DNA of 41,444 bases, taken from the NCBI RefSeq assembly GCF_000003605.2, contig NW_003112375.1, positions 1 to 41,444 on the forward strand, written 5' to 3'. Positions 12,061 to 24,023 of the stretch are shown here, one piece after another (the stretch's first letter is position 1; each line of letters starts with the position of its first letter). This stretch comes from Saccoglossus kowalevskii (lineage: Eukaryota > Hemichordata > Enteropneusta > Harrimaniidae). The position numbers and the translations under genes are program-made. Under the pieces are notes generated by a model that was given only the letters and a program-made list of their open reading frames with translations, did no database searches and was not told the DNA's origin.

Positions 12061-13310
12061 CATGGTTTGCATTCAGAAACTAGACAAATGGTTCGTATTT
12101 ATAGACTGGACTCATGGTTTGCATTCAGAAACTAGACGAATGGTTCATATTTATAGACTGGACTCATGGTTTGCATTCAGAAACTAGACAAATGGTTCGT
12201 ATTTATAGACTGGACACATGGTTTGCATTCAGAAACTAGACAAATGGTTCGTATTTATAGACTGGACACATGGTTTGCATTCAGAAACTAGACAAATGGT
12301 TCGTATTTATAGACTAGACTCATGGTTTGCATTCAGAAACTAGACAAATGGTTCGTATTTATAGACTAGACTCATGGTTTGCATTCAGAAACTAGACAAA
12401 TGGTTCGTATTTATAGACTAGACTCATGGTTTGCAATCAGAAACTAGACAAATGGTTCGTATTTATAGACTAGACTCATGGTTTGCAATCAGAAACTAGA
12501 CAAATGGTTCTTATTTATAGACTAGACTCATGGTTTGCAATCAGAAACTAGCCAAATGGTTCGTATTTATAGACTGGACTCATGGTTTGCAATCAGAAAC
12601 TAGACGAATGGTTCGTATTTATAGACTGAACTCATGGTTTGCAATCAGAAACTAGACAAATGGTGCGTATTTATAGACTGGACTCATGGTTTGCATTCAG
12701 AAAGTAGACAAATGGTTCGTATTTATAGACTGAACTCATGGTTTGCAATCAGAAACTAGACAAATGGTGCGTATTTACAGACTGGACTCATGGTTTGCAT
12801 TCAGAAAGTAGACAAATGGTTCGTATTTATAGACTAGACTCATGGTTTGCATTCAGAAACTAGACAAATGGTTCGTATTTATAGACTGGACTCATGGTTT
12901 GCATTCAGAAACTAGACAAATGGTTCGTATTTATAGACTGGACTCATGGTTTGCATTCAGAAACTAGACGAATGGTTCGTATTTATAGACTAGACTCATG
13001 GTTTGCAATCAGAAACTAGACAAATGTTTCGTATTTATAGACTAGACTCATGGTTTGCAATCAGAAACTAGACAAATGGTTCGTATTTATAGACTAGACT
13101 CATGGTTTGCAATCAGAAACTAGACAAATGGTTCGTATTTATAGACTGGACTCATGGTTTGCATTCAGAAACTAGACAAATGGTTCGTATTTATAGACTG
13201 GACTCATGGTTTGCATTCAGAAACTAGACGAATGGTTCGTATTTATAGACTGGACTCATGGTTTGCATTCAGAAACAAGACGAATGGTTCGTATTTATAG
13301 ACTAGACTCA
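12004..13310 (+). repeat. B block homologous to 27203-28880, lacking seven monomers
   Basis: From GGACATAT at 12004 the order GGACACAT, TTCATA, paired GGACACAT, GACTAGACTC monomers, TTCTTATTT, GACGAAT, two GGTGCG/AAAGTAG pairs and one TTACAG matches 27203 onward at an offset of 15,199 bp. Near 12970 the offset jumps to 15,563, measured at AAACAAGACGAAT (13271 against 28834). The difference is exactly 364 bp, so one copy gained or lost seven whole monomers. Small differences include AGCCAAATGG near 12551. Confidence 0.87.
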
Positions 13311-13439
13311 TGGTTTGCAATCAGAAACTAGACAAATGGTTCGTATTTATAGACTAGACTCATGGTTTGCAATCAGAAACTAGACAAATGGTTCGTATTT
13401 ATAGACTAGACTCATGGTTTGCAATCAGAAACTAGACAA

Positions 13440-14400
13440 ATGGTTCGTATTTATAGGCTGGACTCATGGTTTGCATTCAGAAACTAGACAAATGGTTCGT
13501 ATTTATAGACTGGACTCATGGTTTGCATTCAGAAACTAGACAAATGGTTCGTATTTATAGACTGGACTTATGGTTTGCATTCAGAAACTAGACGAATGGT
13601 TCGTATTTATAGACTGGACTCATGGTTTGCATGCAGAATCTAGACGAATGGTTCGTATTTATAGACTGAACTCATGGTTTGCAATCAGAAACTAGACAAA
13701 TGGTTCGTATTTATAGACTGGACTCATGGTTTGCATTCAGAAAACTATACGAATGTTTCGTATTTATAGACTGGACTCATGGTTTGCAATCAGAAACTAG
13801 ACAAATGGTTCGTATTTATAGACTGGACTCATGGTTTGCATTCAGAAACTAGACAAATGGTTCGTATTTATAAACTGAAATCATGGTTTGCATTCAGAAA
13901 CTAGACGAATGGTTCGTATTTATAGACTGGACACATGGTTTGCATTCAGAAACTAGACAAATGGTTCGTATTTATAGACTGGACACATGGTTTGCATTCA
14001 GAAACTAGACAAATGGTTCGTATTTATAGACTGGACTCATGGTTTGCATTCAGAAACTAGACGAATGGTTCATATTTATAGACTGGACTCATGGTTTGCA
14101 TTCAGAAACTAGACAAATGGTTCGTATTTATAGACTGGACATATGGTTTGCATTCAGAAACTAGACAAATGGTTCGTATTTATAGACTGGACACATGGTT
14201 TGCATTCAGAAACTAGACAAATGGTTCGTATTTATAGACTGGACTCATGGTTTGCATTCAGAAAATAGACGAATGGTTCATATTTATAGACTGGACTCAT
14301 GGTTTGCATTCAGAAACTAGACAAATGGTTCGTATTTATATACTGGACACATGGTTTGCATTCAGAAACTAGACAAATGGTTCGTATTTATAGACTGGAC
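13440..14400 (+). repeat. TAGGCTGG-marked block, copy 1
   Basis: The block starts at the rare AGGCTGG (13455) and contains GCATGCAGAATC, TATAAACTGAAATC (13871), GGACACAT, TTCATA, GGACATAT (14137) and GAAAATAGACGAAT. The same series runs from 36181 to about 37120. The offset is 22,726 bp before the single-base insertion near 13741 and 22,725 after it, so the two blocks are otherwise collinear over nearly 1 kb. Sharing several rare changes makes block duplication almost certain. Confidence 0.9.
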
Positions 14401-16420
14401 ACATGGTTTGCATTCAGAAACTAGACAAATGGTTCGTATTTATAGACTAGACTCATGGTTTGCATTCAGAGACTAGACAAATGGTTCGTATTTATAGACT
14501 AGACTCATGGTTTGCATTCAGAAACTAGACAAATGGTTCGTATTTATAGACTAGACTCATGGTTTGCAATCAGAAACTAGACAAATGGTTCGTATTTATA
14601 GACTAGACTCATGGTTTGCAATCAGAAACTAGACAAATGGTTCTTATTTTTAGACTAGACTCATGGTTTGCAATCAGAAACTAGACAAATGGTTCGTATT
14701 TATAGACTGGACTCATGGTTTGCATTCAGAAACTAGACGAATGGTTCGTATTTATAGACTGAACTCATGGTTTGCAATCAGAAACTAGACAAATGGTGCG
14801 TATTTATAGACTGGACTCATGGTTTGCATTCAGAAAGTAGACAAATGGTTCGTATTTATAGACTGAACTCATGGTTTGCAATCAGAAACTAGACAAATGG
14901 TGCGTATTTATAGACTGGACTCATGGTTTGCATTCAGAAAGTAGACAAATGGTTCGTATTTATAGACTAGACTCATGGTTTGCATTCAGAAACTAGACAA
15001 ATGGTTCGTATTTATAGACTGGACTCATGGTTTGCATTCAGAAACTAGACAAATGGTTCGTATTTATAGACTGGACTCATGGTTTGCATTCAGAAACTAG
15101 ACAAATGGTTCGTATTTATAGTCTGGACTCATGGTTTGCATTCAGAAACTAGACGAATGGTTCGTATTTATAGACTGAACTCATGGTTTGCAATCAGAAA
15201 CTAGACAAATGGTTCGTATTTATAAACTGGACTCATGGTTTGCATTCAGAAACTAGACGAATGGTTCGTATTTATAGACTGGACACATGGTTTGCATTCA
15301 GAAACTAGACAAATGGTTCGTATTTATAGACTGGACACATGGTTTGCATTCAGAAACTAGACAAATGGTTCGTATTTATAGACTGGACTCATGGTTTGCA
15401 TTCAGAAACTAGACGAATGGTTCATATTTATAGACTGGACTCATGGTTTGCATTCAGAAACTAGACAAATGGTTCGTATTTATAGACTGGACATATGGTT
15501 TGCATTCAGAAACTAGACAAATGGTTCGTATTTATAGACTGGACACATGGTTTGCATTCAGAAACTAGACAAATGGTTCGTATTTATAGACTGGACTCAT
15601 GGTTTGCATTCAGAAACTAGACGAATGGTTCATATTTATAGACTGGACTCATGGTTTGCATTCAGAAACTAGACAAATGGTTCGTATTTATAGACTGGAC
15701 ACATGGTTTGCATTCAGAAACTAGACAAATGGTTCGTATTTATAGACTGGACACATGGTTTGCATTCAGAAACTAGACAAATGGTTCGTATTTATAGACT
15801 AGACTCATGGTTTGCATTCAGAAACTAGACAAATGGTTCGTATTTATAGACTAGACTCATGGTTTGCATTCAGAAACTAGACAAATGGTTCGTATTTATA
15901 GACTAGACTCATGGTTTGCAATCAGAAACTAGACAAATGGTTCGTATTTATAGACTAGACTCATGGTTTGCAATCAGAAACTAGACAAATGGTTCTTATT
16001 TATAGACTGGACTCATGGTTTGCATTCAGAAACTAGACGAATGGTTCGTATTTATAGACTGAACTCATGGTTTGCAATCAGAAACTAGACAAATGGTGCG
16101 TATTTATAGACTGGACTCATGGTTTGCATTCAGAAAGTAGACAAATGGTTCGTATTTATAGACTGAACTCATGGTTTGCAATCAGAAACTAGACAAATGG
16201 TGCGTATTTACAGACTGGACTCATGGTTTGCATTCAGAAAGTAGACAAATGGTTCGTATTTATAGACTAGACTCATGGTTTGCATTCAGAAACTAGACAA
16301 ATGGTTCGTATTTATAGACTGGACTCATGGTTTGCATTCAGAAACTAGACAAATGGTTCGTATTTATAGACTGGACTCATGGTTTGCATTCAGAAACTAG
16401 ACGAATGGTTCGTATTTATA
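14040..16420 (+). repeat. 25/26-monomer (about 1.3-kb) tandem higher-order repeat
   Basis: GGACATAT at 14137 and 15489 are 1,352 bp (26 monomers) apart, while GGTGCG at 14795 and 16095 are 1,300 bp (25 monomers) apart. The second copy lacks one GACTAGACTC/GCAATC monomer after its TTCTTATTT monomer, which accounts for the 52-bp difference. Each copy also holds two GGTGCG/AAAGTAG pairs spaced 104 bp. This is the longest direct tandem higher-order unit I could trace. Confidence 0.85.
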
Positions 16421-17099
16421 GACTGAACTCATGGTTTGCAATCAGAAACTAGACAAATGGTGCGTATTTATAGACTGGACTCATGGTTTGCATTCAGAAA
16501 CTAGACGAATGGTTCGTATTTATAGACTGAACTCATGGTTTGCAATCAGAAACTAGACAAATGGTGCGTATTTATAGACTGGACTCATGGTTTGCATTCA
16601 GAAAGTAGACAAATGGTTCGTATTTATAGACTAGACTCATGGTTTGCATTCAGAAACTAGACAAATGGTTCGTATTTATAGACTGGACTCATGGTTTGCA
16701 TTCAGAAACTAGACAAATGGTTCGTATTTATAGACTGGACTCATGGTTTGCATTCAGAAACTAGACGAATGGTTCGTATTTATAGACTAGACTCATGGTT
16801 TGCAATCAGAAACTAGACAAATGTTTCGTATTTATAGACTAGACTCATGGTTTGCAATCAGAAACTAGACAAATGGTTCGTATTTATAGACTAGACTCAT
16901 GGTTTGCAATCAGAAACTAGACAAATGGTTCGTATTTATAGACTGGACTCATGGTTTGCATTCAGAAACTAGACAAATGGTTCGTATTTATAGACTGGAC
17001 TCATGGTTTGCATTCAGAAACTAGACGAATGGTTCGTATTTATAGACTGGACTCATGGTTTGCATTCAGAAACAAGACAAATGGTTCGTATTTATAGAC

Positions 17100-18340
17100 T
17101 GGACTCATGGTTTGCATTCAGAAAACTAGACGAATGGTTCGTATTTATAGACTGAACTCATGGTTTGCATTCAGAAACTAGACAAATGGTTCGTATTTAT
17201 AGACTGGACTCATGGTTTGCATTCAGAAACTAGACAAATGGTTCGTATTTATAGACTGAACTCATGGTTTCCATTCAGAAACTAGACAAATGGTTCGTAT
17301 TTATAGACTAGACTCATGGTTTCCATTCAGAAACTAGACAAATGGTTCGTATTTATAGACTGGACTCGTGGTTTGCATTCAGAAACTAGACAAATGGTTC
17401 GTATTTATAGACTGGACTCATGGTTTGCAATCAGAAACTAGACAAATGGTTCGTATTTATAGACTAGACTCATGGTTTGCAATCAGAAACTAGACAAATG
17501 GTTCGTATTTATAGATTAGGCTCATGGTTTGCAATCAGAAACTAGACAAATGGTTCGTATTTATAGACTGGACTCATGGTTTGCAATCAGAAACTAGACG
17601 AATGATTCGTATTTATAGACTGGACTCATGGTTTGCAATCAGAAACTAGACGAATGATTCGTATTTATAGACTGGACTCTTTTTGCATTCAGAAACTAGA
17701 CAAATGATTCGTATTTATAGACTGGACTCATGGTTTGCAATCAGAAACTAGACAAATGGTTCGTATTTATAGACTGGACTCATGGTTTGCAATAAGAAAC
17801 TAGACGAATGGTTCGTATTTATAGACTGGACTCATGGTTTGCATTCAGAAACTAGACAAATGGTTCGTATTTATAGACTGGACTCATGGTTTGCATTCAG
17901 AAACTAGACAAATGGTTCGTATTTATAAACTGAACTCATGGTTTGCATTCAGAAACTAGACGAATGGTTCGTATTTATATACTGGACTCATGGTTTGCAT
18001 TCAGAAACTAGACGAATGGTTCGTATTTATAGACTGGACTCATGGTTTGCATTCAGAAACTAGACAAATGGTTCGTATTTATAGACTGGACACATGGTTT
18101 GCATTCAGAAACTAGACAAATGGTTCGTATTTATAGACTGGACACATGGTTTGCATTCAGAAACTAGACAAATGGTTCGTATTTATAGACTGGACTCATG
18201 GTTTGCATTCAGAAACTAGACGAATGGTTCGTATTTATAGACTGGACTCATGGTTTGCATTCAGAAACTAGACAAATGGTTCGTATTTATAGACTGGACT
18301 CATGGTTTGCATTCAGAAACTAGACAAATGGTTCGTATTT
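17100..18340 (+). repeat. Mosaic zone between dialects B and A
   Basis: B-type GACGAAT and GGACACAT monomers alternate here with A-type TTTCC and ACTCGTGG monomers. The pair GAACTC-TTTCC then GACTAGACTC-TTTCC at 17258 recurs at 18348, which is 21 monomers less two bases. The missing two bases are in a singleton monomer near 17680 reading GGACTCTTTTTGCATTC. Three neighbouring monomers at about 17595-17710 share the rare ATGATTCG. This gradual change contrasts with the abrupt A-to-B switches elsewhere. Confidence 0.7.
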
Positions 18341-18845
18341 ATAGACTGAACTCATGGTTTCCATTCAGAAACTAGACAAATGGTTCGTATTTATAGACTA
18401 GACTCATGGTTTCCATTCAGAAACTAGACAAATGGTTCGTATTTATAGACTGGACTCATGGTTTGCATTCAGAAACTAGACAAATGGTTCGTATTTATAG
18501 ACTGGACTCGTGGTTTGCATTCAGAAACTAGACAAATGGTTCGTATTTATAGACTGAACACATGGTTTGCACTCTGAAACTAGACAAATGGTTCGTATTT
18601 ATAGACTAGACTCATGGTTTCCATTCAGAAACTAGACAAATGGTTCGTATTTATAGACTGGACTCATGGTATCCATTCAGAAACTAGACAAATGGTTCGT
18701 ATTTATATACTGGACTCATGGTTTCCATTCAGAAACTAGACAAATGTTTCGTATTTATAGACTGGACTCATGGTTTGCATTCAGAAACTAGACAAATGGT
18801 TCGTATTTATAGACTGGACTCATGGTTTGCAATCAGAAACTAGAC

Positions 18846-18968
18846 AAATGGGTTCGTATTTATAGACTAGACTCGTGGTTTGCATCAGAAACTAGACAAA
18901 TGGTTCGTATTTATAGACTAGACTCATGGGTTTCCATTCAGAAACTAGACAAATCGTCGTATTATAGA
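18846..18968 (+). other. Indel cluster 2 inside dialect A
   Basis: Two monomers contain an extra G in AAATGGG (18847), a lost T in GCATCAG (near 18882), an extra G in CATGGG (18925), and lost Ts in AAATCGTCG (18951) and TATTATAG (18960). All five are homopolymer length changes, a density seen in only a few other places in the window. Both flanks are dialect A, but the order of variants changes across it. Residual long-read consensus error at a join is a likely cause. Confidence 0.7.
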
Positions 18969-19064
18969 CTGGACTCATGGTTTGCATTCAGAAACTAGAC
19001 AAATGGTTCGTATTTATATACTGGACTCATGGTTTCCATTCAGAAACTAGACAAATGGTTCGTA

Positions 19065-19490
19065 TTTATAGACTGGACTCATGGTTTGCATTCAGACACT
19101 AGACAAATGGTTCGTATTTATAGTTTGGACTCATGGTTTGCAATCAGAAACTAGACAAATGGTTCGTATTTATAGACTGGACTCGTGGTTTGCATTCAGA
19201 AACTAGACAAATGGTTCGTATTTATAGACTGGACTGATGGTTTGCATTCAGAAACTAGACAAATGGTTCGTATTTATAGACTGGACTCATGGTTTGCAAT
19301 CAGAAACTAGACAAATGGTTCGTATTTATAGACTGAACTCATGGTTTGCATTCAGAAACTAGACAAATGGTTCGTATTTATAGACTGAACTCATGGTTTG
19401 CATTCAGAAACTAGACAAATGGTTCGTATTTATAGACTGAACTCATGGTTTGCATTCAGAAACTAGACAAATGGTTCGTATTTATATACT
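19065..19490 (+). repeat. Duplicated block with CAGACACTAG marker, copy 2
   Basis: This copy is collinear with about 4400-4870, with markers CAGACACTAG (19093), TAGTTTGGAC, ACTCGTGG, GGACTGATGG and a run of GAACTC monomers. A second, partial ACTCGTGG-GGACTGATGG pair follows near 19640-19700, suggesting a local tandem copy. A one-base-short TATTTTAGAC occurs near 19793. Confidence 0.83.
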
Positions 19491-20475
19491 GGACTCATGG
19501 TTTCCATTCAGAAACTAGACAAATGGTTCGTATTTATAGACTGGACTCATGGTTTGCATTCAGAAACTAGACAAATGGTTCGTATTTATAGACTGGACTC
19601 ATGGTTTGCAATCAGAAACTAGACAAATGGTTCGTATTTATAGACTGGACTCGTGGTTTGCATTCAGAAACTAGACAAATGGTTCGTATTTATAGACTGG
19701 ACTGATGGTTTGCATTCAGAAACTAGACAAATGGTTCGTATTTATAGACTGGACTCATGGTTTGCAATTAGAAACTAGACAAATGGTTCGTATTTTAGAC
19801 TGAACTCATGGTTTGCATTCAGAAACTAGACAAATGGTTCGTATTTATAGACTGGACTCGTGGTTTGCATTCAGAAACTAGACAAATGGTTCGTATTTAT
19901 AGACTGAACTCATGGTTTCATTCAGAAACTAGACAAATGGTTCGTATTTATAGACTGGACTCATGGTTTGCAATCAGAAACTAGACAAATGGTTCGTATT
20001 TATAGACTGAACTCATGGTTTGCATTCAGAAACTAGACAAATGGTTCGTATTTATAGACTGAACTCATGGTTTGCATTCAGAAACTAGACAAATGGTTCG
20101 TATTTATAGACTGGACTCGTGGTTTGCATTCAGAAACTAGACAAATGGTTCGTATTTATAGACTGGACTCATGGTTTGCATTCAGAAACTAGACAAATGG
20201 TTCGTATTTATTGACTGGACTCGTGGTTTGCATTCAGAAACTAGACAAATAGTTCGTATTTATAGACTGAACTCATGGTTTGCATTCAGAAACTAGACAA
20301 ATGGTTCGTATTTATAGACTAGACTCATGGTTTGCATTCAGAAACTAGACAAATGGTTCGTATTTATAGACTGGACTCATGGTTTGCATTCAGAAACTAG
20401 ACAAATGGTTCGTATTTATAGACTGGACTCATGGTTTGCATTCAGAAACTAGACAAATGGTTCGTATTTATAGAC

Positions 20476-21112
20476 TGAACTCATGGTTTGCACTCAGAAA
20501 CTAGACAAATGGTTCGTATTTATAGACTAGATTCATGGTTTCCATTCATAAACTAGACAAATGGTTCGTATTTATAGACTGGACTCATGGTTTGCATTCA
20601 GAAACTAGACAAATGGTTCGTATTTATAGACTGGACTCATGGTTTGCATTCAGAAACTAGACAAATGGTTCGTATTTATAGACTGGACTCATGGTTTGCA
20701 ATCAGAAACTAGACAAATGGTTCGTATTTATAGACTGGACTCATGGTTTGCAAGAAGAAACAGACAAATGGTTCGTATTTATAGACTGAACTCATGGTTT
20801 GCATTCAGAAACTAGACAAATGGTTCGTATTTATAGACTGGACTCATGGTTTGCAATCAGAAACTAGACAAATGGTTCGTATTTATAGACTGGACTCATG
20901 GTTTGCATTCAGAAACTAGACAAATGGTTCGTATTTATAGACTAGACTCATGGTTTCCATTCAGAAACTAGACAAATGGTTCGTATTTATAGACTGGACT
21001 CGTGGTTTGCATTCAGAAACTAGACAAATGGTTCGTATTTATAGACTGGACGCATGGTTTGCATTCAGAAACTAGACAAATGGTTCGTATTTATAGACTG
21101 CACTCATGGTTT
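20476..21112 (+). repeat. Twelve-monomer block, copy 2 of 3
   Basis: The block shows the same variant order as 829-1465, with GATTC at 20530, the one-base-short AAACAGAC at 20758 and GACGC at 21049. The offset from copy 1 is 19,647 bp at the first two markers and at the third. Private changes include TTCATAAAC near 20545 and GCAAGAAG near 20750. Confidence 0.88.
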
Positions 21113-21480
21113 GCATTCAGAAACTAGACAAATGGTTCGTATTTATAGACTGGACTCATGGTTTGCATTCAGAAACTAGACAAATGGTTCGTATTTATAG
21201 ACTGGACTCATGGTTTGCATTCAGAAACTAGACAAATGGTTCGTATTTATAGACTAGACTCATGGTTTCCATTCAGAAAGTAGACAAATGGTTCGTATTT
21301 ATAGACTGGACTCGTGGTTTGCATTCAGAAACTAGACAAATGGTTCGTATTTATAGACTGGACGCATGGTTTGCATTCAGAAACTAGACAAATGGTTCGT
21401 ATTTATAGACTGCACTCATGGTTTGCATTCAGAAACTAGACAAATGGTTCGTATTTATAGACTGGACTCATGGTTTGCAT
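20945..21480 (+). repeat. Six-monomer (312-bp) tandem higher-order repeat
   Basis: The series GACTAGACTC-TTTCC, ACTCGTGG, GACGCATGG, GCACTC, GGACTC, GGACTC occurs twice in succession. GACGC markers lie at 21049 and 21361, exactly 312 bp apart. The second copy carries a GAAAGTAG substitution near 21277 that is otherwise a dialect B hallmark, implying either parallel mutation or conversion from B. Confidence 0.83.
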
Positions 21481-21510
21481 TCAGAAACTAGACAAATGGT
21501 TCGTATTTAT

Positions 21511-22740
21511 AGACTGCACTCATGGTTTGCAATCAGAAACTTGACAAATGTTTCGTATTTATAGACTGGACTCATGGTTTGCAATCAGAAACTAGACAAA
21601 TGGTTCGTATTTATAGACTGGACTCATGGTTTGCATTCAGAAACTAGACAAATGGTTCGTACTTATAGACTGGACTCATGGTTTGCAATCAGAAACTAGA
21701 CAAATGGTTCGTATTTATAGACTGGACTCATGGTTTGCATTCAGAAACTAGACAAATGGTTCGTATTTATAGACTGGACTCATGGTTTGCATTCAGAAAC
21801 TAGACAAATGGTTCGTATTTATAGACTGGACTCATGGTTTGCAATCAGAAACTAGACAAATGGTTCGTATTTACAGACTGCACTCATGGTTTGCAATCAG
21901 AAACTTGACAAATGGTTCGTATTTATAGACTGGACTCATGGTTTGCAATCAGAAACTAGACAAATGGTTCGTATTTATAGACTGGACTCATGGTTTGCAT
22001 TCAGAAACTAGACAAATGGTTCGTACTTATAGACTGGACTCATGGTTTGCAATCAGAAACTAGACAAATGGTTCGTATTTATAGACTGGACTCATGGTTT
22101 GCATTCAGAAACTAGACAAATGGTTCGTATTTATAGACTGGACTGATGGTTTGCATTCAGAAACTAGACAAATGGTTCGTATTTATAGACTGGACTCATG
22201 GTTTGCAATCAGAAACTAGACAAATGGTTCGTATTTACAGACTGCACTCATGGTTTGCAATCAGAAACTTGACAAATGGTTCGTATTTATAGACTGGACT
22301 CATGGTTTGCAATCAGAAACTAGACAAATGGTTCGTATTTATAGACTGGACTCATGGTTTGCATTCAGAAACTAGACAAATGGTTCGTACTTGTAGACTG
22401 GACTCATGGTTTGCAATCAGAAACTAGACAAATGGTTCGTATTTATAGACTGGACTCATGGTTTGCATTCAGAAACTAGACAAATGGTTCGTATTTATAG
22501 ACTGGACTCATGGTTTGCATTCAGAAACTAGACGAATGGTTCGTATTTATAGACTGGACTCATGGTTTGCAATCAGAAACTAGACAAATGGTTCGTATTT
22601 ACAGACTGCACTCATGGTTTGCAATCAGAAACTTGACAAATGGTTCGTATTTATAGACTGGACTCATGGTTTGCAATCAGAAACTAGACAAATGGTTCGT
22701 ATTTATAGACTGGACTCATGGTTTGCATTCAGAAACTAGA
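21511..22740 (+). repeat. Seven-monomer (364-bp) tandem higher-order repeat, about 3.3 copies
   Basis: The series is GCACTC with AAACTTGAC, a GCAATC monomer, a GCATTC monomer with GTACTT, a GCAATC monomer, two GCATTC monomers and a GCAATC monomer with TTACAG. CTTGAC markers have TTGACA at 21541, 21905, 22269 and 22633; TTACAG markers are at 21871, 22235 and 22599. Every interval is exactly 364 bp. One copy has GGACTGATGG and another GTACTTGTAG as private changes. This is the clearest short higher-order repeat in the window. Confidence 0.92.
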
Positions 22741-22869
22741 CAAATGGTTCGTATTTATAGACTGGACTCATGGTTTGCATTCAGAAACTAGACAAATGGT
22801 TCGTATTTATAGACTGGACTCGTGGTTTGCATTCAGAAACTAGACAAATGGTTCGTATTTATAGACTGA

Positions 22870-23660
22870 ACTCATGGTTTGCACTCAGAAACTAGACAAA
22901 TGGTTCGTATTTATAGACTAGATTCATGGTTTCCATTCAGAAACTAGACAAATGGTTCGTATTTATAGACTGGACTCATGGTTTGCATTCAGAAACTAGA
23001 CAAATGGTTCGTATTTATAGACTGGACTCATGGTTTGCATTCAGAAACTAGACAAATGGTTCGTATTTATAGACTGGACTCATGGTTTGCAATCAGAAAC
23101 TAGACAAATGGTTCGTATTTATAGACTGGACTCATGGTTTGCAATCAGAAACTAGACAAATGGTTCGTATTTATAGACTGGACTCATGGTTTGCATTCAG
23201 AAACTAGACAAATGGTTCGTATTTATAGACTGGACTCATGGTTTGCAATCAGAAACTAGACAAATGGTTCGTATTTATAGACTGGACTCATGGTTTGCAT
23301 TCAGAAACTAGACAAATGGTTCGTATTTATAGACTGGACTCGTGGTTTGCATTCAGAAACTAGACAAATGGTTCGTATTTATAGACTGAACTCATGGTTT
23401 GCACTCAGAAACTAGACAAATGGTTCGTATTTATAGACTAGATTCATGGTTTCCATTCAGAAACTAGACAAATGGTTCGTATTTATAGACTGGACTCATG
23501 GTTTGCATTCAGAAACTAGACAAATGGTTCGTATTTATAGACTGGACTCATGGTTTGCATTCAGAAACTAGACAAATGGTTCGTATTTATAGACTGGACT
23601 CATGGTTTGCAATCAGAAACTAGACAAATGGTTCGTATTTATAGACTGGACTCATGGTTT
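22870..23660 (+). repeat. Ten-monomer (520-bp) higher-order repeat, about 1.5 copies
   Basis: GAACTC-GCACTC followed by GATTCATGG-TTTCC occurs with GATTC at 22921 and 23441, exactly 520 bp apart, with the following four monomers also matching. The same 520-bp spacing separates GATTC at 6182 and 6702, and both pairs are 16,739 bp apart, so the ten-monomer unit was copied as a whole. Confidence 0.82.
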
Positions 23661-24023
23661 GCAATCAGAAACAGACAAATGGTTCGTATTTATAGACTGA
23701 ACTCATGGTTTGCATTCAGAAACTAGACAAATGGTTCGTATTTATAGACTGGACTCATGGTTTGCAATCAGAAACTAGACAAATGGTTCGTATTTATAGA
23801 CTGGACTCATGGTTTGCATTCAGAAACTAGACAAATGGTTCGTATTTATAGACTAGACTCATGGTTTCCATTCAGAAACAAGACAAATGGTTCGTATTTA
23901 TAGACTGGACTCGTGGTTTGCATTCAGAAACTAGACAAACGGTTCGTATTTATAGACTTGACGCATGGTTTGCATTCAGAAACTAGACAAATGGTTCGTA
24001 TTTATAGACTGCACTCATGGTTT
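23387..24023 (+). repeat. Twelve-monomer block, copy 3 of 3
   Basis: GATTC at 23441, AAACAGAC at 23669 and GACGC at 23960 reproduce the spacing of the other two copies. The distance from copy 2 is 2,911 bp at all three markers, that is 56 monomers less the one base deleted inside the block. Private changes are GAAACAAGAC near 23876, CAAACGG near 23937 and GACTTGACGC. Confidence 0.88.

Larger units (their letters stand above)
10305..17250 (+). repeat. Dialect B block 1
   Basis: About 133 monomers marked by GACGAAT, GGTGCG, GAAAGTAG, GGACACAT, GGACATAT, AAACAAGAC, TTCTTATTT and ATGTTTCG, with TTTCC and ACTCGTGG absent until the far right edge. Internal order is strong: a nine-monomer repeat at the left, a 25/26-monomer repeat at 14040-16420, and blocks shared with all later B segments. 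Single-base insertions occur near 11275 (GACTGTTACTC), 13741 (GAAAACTATAC) and 17123 (GAAAACTAGAC). Confidence 0.82.

Noticed and set aside
21270-21290. GAAAGTAG in dialect A as evidence of a B insertion
   Set aside because: It is a single substitution in a monomer whose other markers (TTTCC, neighbouring ACTCGTGG) are all dialect A. Independent mutation explains it as well as exchange.
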